Source of the DNA: an uncultured Eubacteriales bacterium
GTDB lineage: Bacteria > Bacillota_A > Clostridia > Oscillospirales > Oscillospiraceae
Assembly: GCA_949739085.1 (NCBI GenBank)
Contig: CATIYU010000193.1
Span: 1 to 8,475, forward strand
Length of the DNA: 8,475 bases
Direction: 5' to 3'
Shown: in pieces, positions 6,284 through 8,475 of the stretch
How positions within the stretch are numbered: position 1 is the first letter of the stretch
How the letters are laid out: every line of letters starts with the position of its first letter
The notes under the pieces: generated by a model
Database searches by the model: none
What the model was told of the DNA's origin: nothing
Seen by the model: only the letters and a program-made list of their open reading frames with translations
Translations under genes and position numbers: made by a program

Positions 6284-6544
6284 ATGAACAAGAGAGATTT
6301 GGGAGAGCGCCTGGGGCGCTGCGGCTTTTGCCGCGGAGTGTGCCCCACCCTGACGGCGGGCCGGTGCGGCGGTTGCGACACCCACCGGCCCGGGGAGTGC
6401 TTCACCAGGGACTGCACGGAGCGCAGGGGGCTCCCCTTCCGCACGCTCTGCGGGCAGTTCCCCTGCGAGGAGCTGACCAGCCGGGAGAAGGCCACTATTC
6501 TGGACAGGGCCTGGCTGCAATGGAAGCGGAGGGAGGGCGGATGA
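6284..6544 (+). CDS. Small cysteine-rich DUF3795-like protein
   Basis: The 86-residue protein has nine cysteines (13, 16, 20, 28, 31, 39, 44, 56, 61) arranged as CGFCRGVC, CGGC, ECFTRDC and CGQFPCEEL. The last matches the DUF3795 pattern CxxFPCexL. Such spacing suits zinc or an iron-sulfur cluster. There is no membrane segment. I prefer the ATG at 6284 because GGGGG (6271-6275) is eight bases upstream. The ATG at 6278, two codons earlier, is too close to that site but cannot be excluded (88 residues). It sits 12 bases after the radical SAM stop and overlaps the next start by four bases (ATGA), so all three are translated from one message. It may be an accessory to the radical SAM enzyme, for example in cluster supply or electron transfer. 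That role is inference. Confidence 0.82.
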   Translation: MNKRDLGERLGRCGFCRGVCPTLTAGRCGGCDTHRPGECFTRDCTERRGLPFRTLCGQFPCEELTSREKATILDRAWLQWKRREGG

Positions 6545-7344
6545 TGGACGCGGTCTACCGCTACGACGGGACCTTTGCGGGGTTCCTCTGCTGCGTGTTT
6601 GACAGCTATGTGTACAAGGAGGTCCCCGCCCAGTTTCAGGCTGCGGAGCAGCCCACCCTCTTCCCCGTCCGGCAGGTGGAGGCGGACTCCCGCCGCGCCC
6701 GCCGGGTCCTGACCAGCCTGCAAAAAATTGACCCCTACGCCAAGGAACTGGTGGTCAAGGGCTTTTTGACCTGCGCGCCGGAAAAGGAGCGGATGCTGTA
6801 CCGCTTTATCCAGGCGCTGTACCGCGAGGGACGGCCCCTGCTGCGGCAGCTGAGTCACGAGGCGGTGCATCCCCTTTTGAAGGCCGTGCGCCACCTGGAC
6901 GGCGAGGTGCATCTGTTGAAGGGTTTTGTCCGGTTTTCGGAGTTCGAGGGGATGCTGGCCGGGGAAATCCGGCCCAAAAACCGGGTGCTGCCCCTGCTGC
7001 GGAGACATTTTTGCGACAGGATGTACAACGAGGTATTTCTTCTCTATGACCGCACCCACCGGGAGGCCCTCCTCCACCGGCCGGGACAGTGGGCCATCCT
7101 GCCGCTGGAGACCTTCCACATGGCCGCGCCCTCTGCGGAGGAGGCCCAGTACCGCAGGCTGTGGAAGCGGTTTTTCGACACCATTGAAATCAAGGAACGG
7201 CACAACCCCAGGCGGCAGATGTCCAACATGCCGAAGCGGTACTGGGAGACCATGACGGAGTTCCAGGACCCGTCCTATTTCCAGCCAGGGGCGGACGCCC
7301 TGCCGGACCAGCAAAAGCCCGTTCTGCCGGGCGGAGCGGAGTGA
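6541..7344 (+). CDS. DUF4130 / TIGR03915 putative DNA metabolism protein
   Basis: The 267-residue protein begins AVYRYDGTFAGFLCCVFDSY (4-23) and carries the family motifs HLLKGFVRFSEFEG (124-137), LPLLRRHFCDRM (150-161), FFDTIEIKERHNPRRQ (211-226) and MPKRYWETMTE (230-240). This is the DUF4130/TIGR03915 family, annotated as a probable DNA repair or metabolism protein and regularly found next to the TIGR03916 radical SAM gene. In many bacteria this domain is fused to a uracil-DNA-glycosylase-like domain. That fusion is absent here, as the protein ends soon after the motifs. The start codon at 6541 overlaps the previous stop (ATGA) and follows GGAGGGAGGG (6528-6537). The ATG at 6544 is an equally possible start, one residue shorter. 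QPTLF at 37-41 weakly resembles a clamp-binding peptide. The biochemical activity is not established. Confidence 0.93.
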   Translation: MMDAVYRYDGTFAGFLCCVFDSYVYKEVPAQFQAAEQPTLFPVRQVEADSRRARRVLTSLQKIDPYAKELVVKGFLTCAPEKERMLYRFIQALYREGRPLLRQLSHEAVHPLLKAVRHLDGEVHLLKGFVRFSEFEGMLAGEIRPKNRVLPLLRRHFCDRMYNEVFLLYDRTHREALLHRPGQWAILPLETFHMAAPSAEEAQYRRLWKRFFDTIEIKERHNPRRQMSNMPKRYWETMTEFQDPSYFQPGADALPDQQKPVLPGGAE

Positions 7345-7354
7345 GGAGGCGCAT

Positions 7355-8071
7355 ATGGAAACAGAAATTCGGGTGGTTGCTGAGACCAATGGTCACGGAG
7401 TCCTGCTGTACGCGGAGAACTTCCCGGGGGCGTTTGTCCGGGGGGCCTCCCTGGAGGAGGCCATGGGGAAATGGCCGGAGGAGCTGGCCGCCTATCTGCG
7501 CTGGCGGGACGGCGCGGCCCCGGCGGACTTCGTCCCCCGGATTGTCCAGGAGCAGCGCTGCGGCCTACGCGTGGAGGACGCGGACAGCGATGTCCTCTTT
7601 GAGAGCGAGAGGCCGCCCTTGGAGCGGGCGGAGTACGCGGCGCTGAAGGCGCTGTGCCTGCGGTCGGCGGCGGACTTTTTGCGGGTATATGAGAGCGCGC
7701 CGGAGAAGGACCGGCCCCTGGTCCCCGCCCGGGAGACGTTCTACGGTCCCGTGCCCCGGACGGCGGAGGAGATGTACCAGCACACGAAGAACGTGAACAG
7801 CTACTACTTTGGCGAGACCGGCGTGGCGGTTGGCAATGAACCGGATATCCTCCAATGCCGCCAAGAGGGGTTTGCGCGGCTGGAGGACCAGGAGGGGTTT
7901 TTGCGCAATCCAGTCTTTGACGGCAGCTACGGCGAGCTGTGGTCCCTGCGGAAGGTGCTGCGCCGGTTTTTGTGGCACGACCGCATCCACGCCCGGGCCC
8001 TGGTGCGCCGCGGCATCCAGGTCTGGGGCCGGACCAACGTGGCGGACCCGTTCTTCTTTGCCGTCTTATAG
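7355..8071 (+). CDS. HicB-like plus DinB-like two-domain protein (tentative)
   Basis: The 238-residue product has an N-terminal part (about 1-60) of strand-strand-helix form: VLLYAENFPGAFVRGASLEE, then AMGKWPEELAAYLRW. This resembles the HicB/UPF0150 fold, a partly degraded RNase-H-like antitoxin fold. Residues about 90-238 are mainly helical, with ETFYGPVPRTAEEMYQHTKN holding His143 and RRFLWHDRIHARAL holding His208-x3-His212. One distant His plus an HxxxH pair is the metal site pattern of DinB/YfiT-like proteins, which often act as thiol-dependent transferases. Both domain calls come from motif shape only. GAGGAGG (7343-7349) lies five bases before the ATG, and the gene starts ten bases after the previous stop, so it is in the operon. 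The order HicB-like then DinB-like is unusual to my knowledge. It is the last gene before the hairpin at 8090. Confidence 0.72.
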   Translation: METEIRVVAETNGHGVLLYAENFPGAFVRGASLEEAMGKWPEELAAYLRWRDGAAPADFVPRIVQEQRCGLRVEDADSDVLFESERPPLERAEYAALKALCLRSAADFLRVYESAPEKDRPLVPARETFYGPVPRTAEEMYQHTKNVNSYYFGETGVAVGNEPDILQCRQEGFARLEDQEGFLRNPVFDGSYGELWSLRKVLRRFLWHDRIHARALVRRGIQVWGRTNVADPFFFAVL

Positions 8072-8089
8072 AAACATATACCCCCAACA

Positions 8090-8144
8090 CCTGTCCGCGG
8101 CGCGGGACAGGACGGTGCGCCGCCCATAAAATTTAAGATTTTTT
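8090..8144 (+). terminator. Operon-end hairpin with two competing stems
   Basis: CCTGTCC (8090-8096) pairs with GGACAGG (8105-8111). Alternatively GCGGCGC (8097-8103) pairs with GCGCCGC (8117-8123). The two stems share bases and cannot both form. A T6 run follows at 8139-8144, about 15 bases after the second stem, which is farther than in a standard intrinsic terminator. It sits 18 bases after the operon's last stop and just before the next promoter, so termination is the likeliest role. Confidence 0.55.
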
Positions 8145-8155
8145 CCATATTATTA

Positions 8156-8184
8156 TTGACAATTCGACACAAAAAAGCTATAGT
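8156..8184 (+). promoter_or_regulatory. Strong sigma-A promoter of the ABC transporter gene
   Basis: TTGACA (8156-8161), a spacer of exactly 17 bases and TATAGT (8179-8184) form a near-consensus promoter. The start of transcription should be at about 8190-8192, roughly 100 bases before the start codon at 8293. Confidence 0.87.
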
Positions 8185-8189
8185 AACTA

Positions 8190-8236
8190 TGCCTGTATTC
8201 CCGGGGGAAACGTACTCAGGAAAACAGGCAATTTTT
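8190..8236 (+). promoter_or_regulatory. Structured 5' leader with terminator-like hairpin
   Basis: TGCCTGT (8190-8196) pairs with ACAGGCA (8224-8230) and is followed by ATTTTT (8231-8236). Inside, TTCC (8198-8201) pairs with GGAA (8206-8209). CCTG (8192-8195) can instead pair with CAGG (8217-8220). The structure begins at the predicted first transcribed base and ends in a T run about 55 bases before the start codon, the arrangement of an attenuator. It matches no riboswitch class I recognise. Confidence 0.5.
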
Positions 8237-8292
8237 CTATGCTCCGGCAGAAAACGGGGCAGGCTAAACGGAAAAAGGAACGGGGGAGGATA

Positions 8293-8475
8293 ATGTCCAA
8301 AAAGTTGATTCGCCTTGTGGATTGCTGCATGGCGTTTGACGGCGAGCTGGTTCTCGATCATATCAATCTATATTTTAATGACAGTGAGTTCCTCACACTG
8401 CTCGGACCCAGTGGCTGCGGCAAGACCACCACCTTGCGCATCATTGGCGGCTTTTTGACGCCCACTTCGGGAGAA
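8293..8475 (+). CDS. potA: ABC transporter ATP-binding protein, PotA-like (3' end outside window)
   Basis: The visible 61 residues start [20 protein letters not shown], typical of an importer ATPase N-terminus. They contain an intact Walker [10 protein letters not shown] (38-46), followed by [15 protein letters not shown]. The [17 protein letters not shown] form and the preceding [17 protein letters not shown] fit the spermidine/putrescine ATPase PotA, the cytosolic subunit that powers polyamine uptake. The Walker B, signature and C-terminal regulatory regions are off the window, so another member of the polyamine/thiamine/iron ATPase group is possible. GGGGGAGGA at 8282-8290 is a strong but close ribosome site for the ATG at 8293. 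A potBCD set would be expected downstream. Confidence 0.8.
   Translation, partial: MSKKLIRLVDCCMAFDGELVLDHINLYFNDSEFLTLLGPSGCGKTTTLRIIGGFLTPTSGE

Noticed and set aside
5872..7389. Minus-strand frame of about 505 codons, and another at 4793-5839
   Set aside because: Both are antisense to the radical SAM operon. High G+C makes stop codons rare on the opposite strand, and neither has a ribosome site or family motif.
1..8475. CRISPR arrays, tRNA or rRNA genes, insertion-sequence ends
   Set aside because: I saw no regularly spaced repeats, no tRNA-like cloverleaf, no rRNA sequence and no transposase with terminal inverted repeats.

Overview
The window looks like a chromosome segment of a high-G+C, low-GC-phylum gut Clostridium relative, most like the Oscillospiraceae (Flavonifractor/Lawsonibacter-type). 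The evidence is strong AGGAGG ribosome sites, canonical TTGACA/TATAAT promoters, a glycine riboswitch, and G+C-rich codon use in the core genes (hand count 43/60 G+C at 5461-5520). The genus is an inference.

Layout. Positions 1-1750 are a more AT-rich accessory patch (23/60 G+C at 1681-1740). It holds the tail of an unidentified gene, a Uma2-family nuclease-fold protein, a decayed large serine recombinase in two out-of-frame pieces, and a small SnoaL-like protein. A strong hairpin at 1759-1795 closes this patch. Positions 1816-2871 (minus strand) encode a nitroreductase-like/Nudix fusion with its own promoter. Positions 3050-4516 (minus) encode an AGCS sodium:alanine/glycine symporter, preceded by a tandem glycine riboswitch, an attenuator-type terminator and a promoter.

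Divergent from that promoter, a second strong promoter drives a tight plus-strand operon at 5003-8071. It encodes a radical SAM putative DNA repair protein with a C-terminal helix-hairpin-helix (TIGR03916 type), a nine-cysteine DUF3795-like protein, a DUF4130/TIGR03915 putative DNA metabolism protein, and a protein that looks like a HicB-like domain joined to a DinB-like helical domain. The window ends in the first 61 codons of an ABC-transporter ATPase resembling PotA, behind a textbook promoter and a structured leader.

How the genes work together. The symporter is a self-contained glycine-sensing transport unit. The 5003-8071 operon is the most interesting part. The radical SAM and DUF4130 families are known to co-occur, but their biochemistry is, to my knowledge, undefined. 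Here the radical SAM protein ends in a consensus sliding-clamp-binding pentapeptide (QLSLF), and two further small proteins are co-transcribed. I read it as a candidate clamp-tethered DNA repair or modification module.
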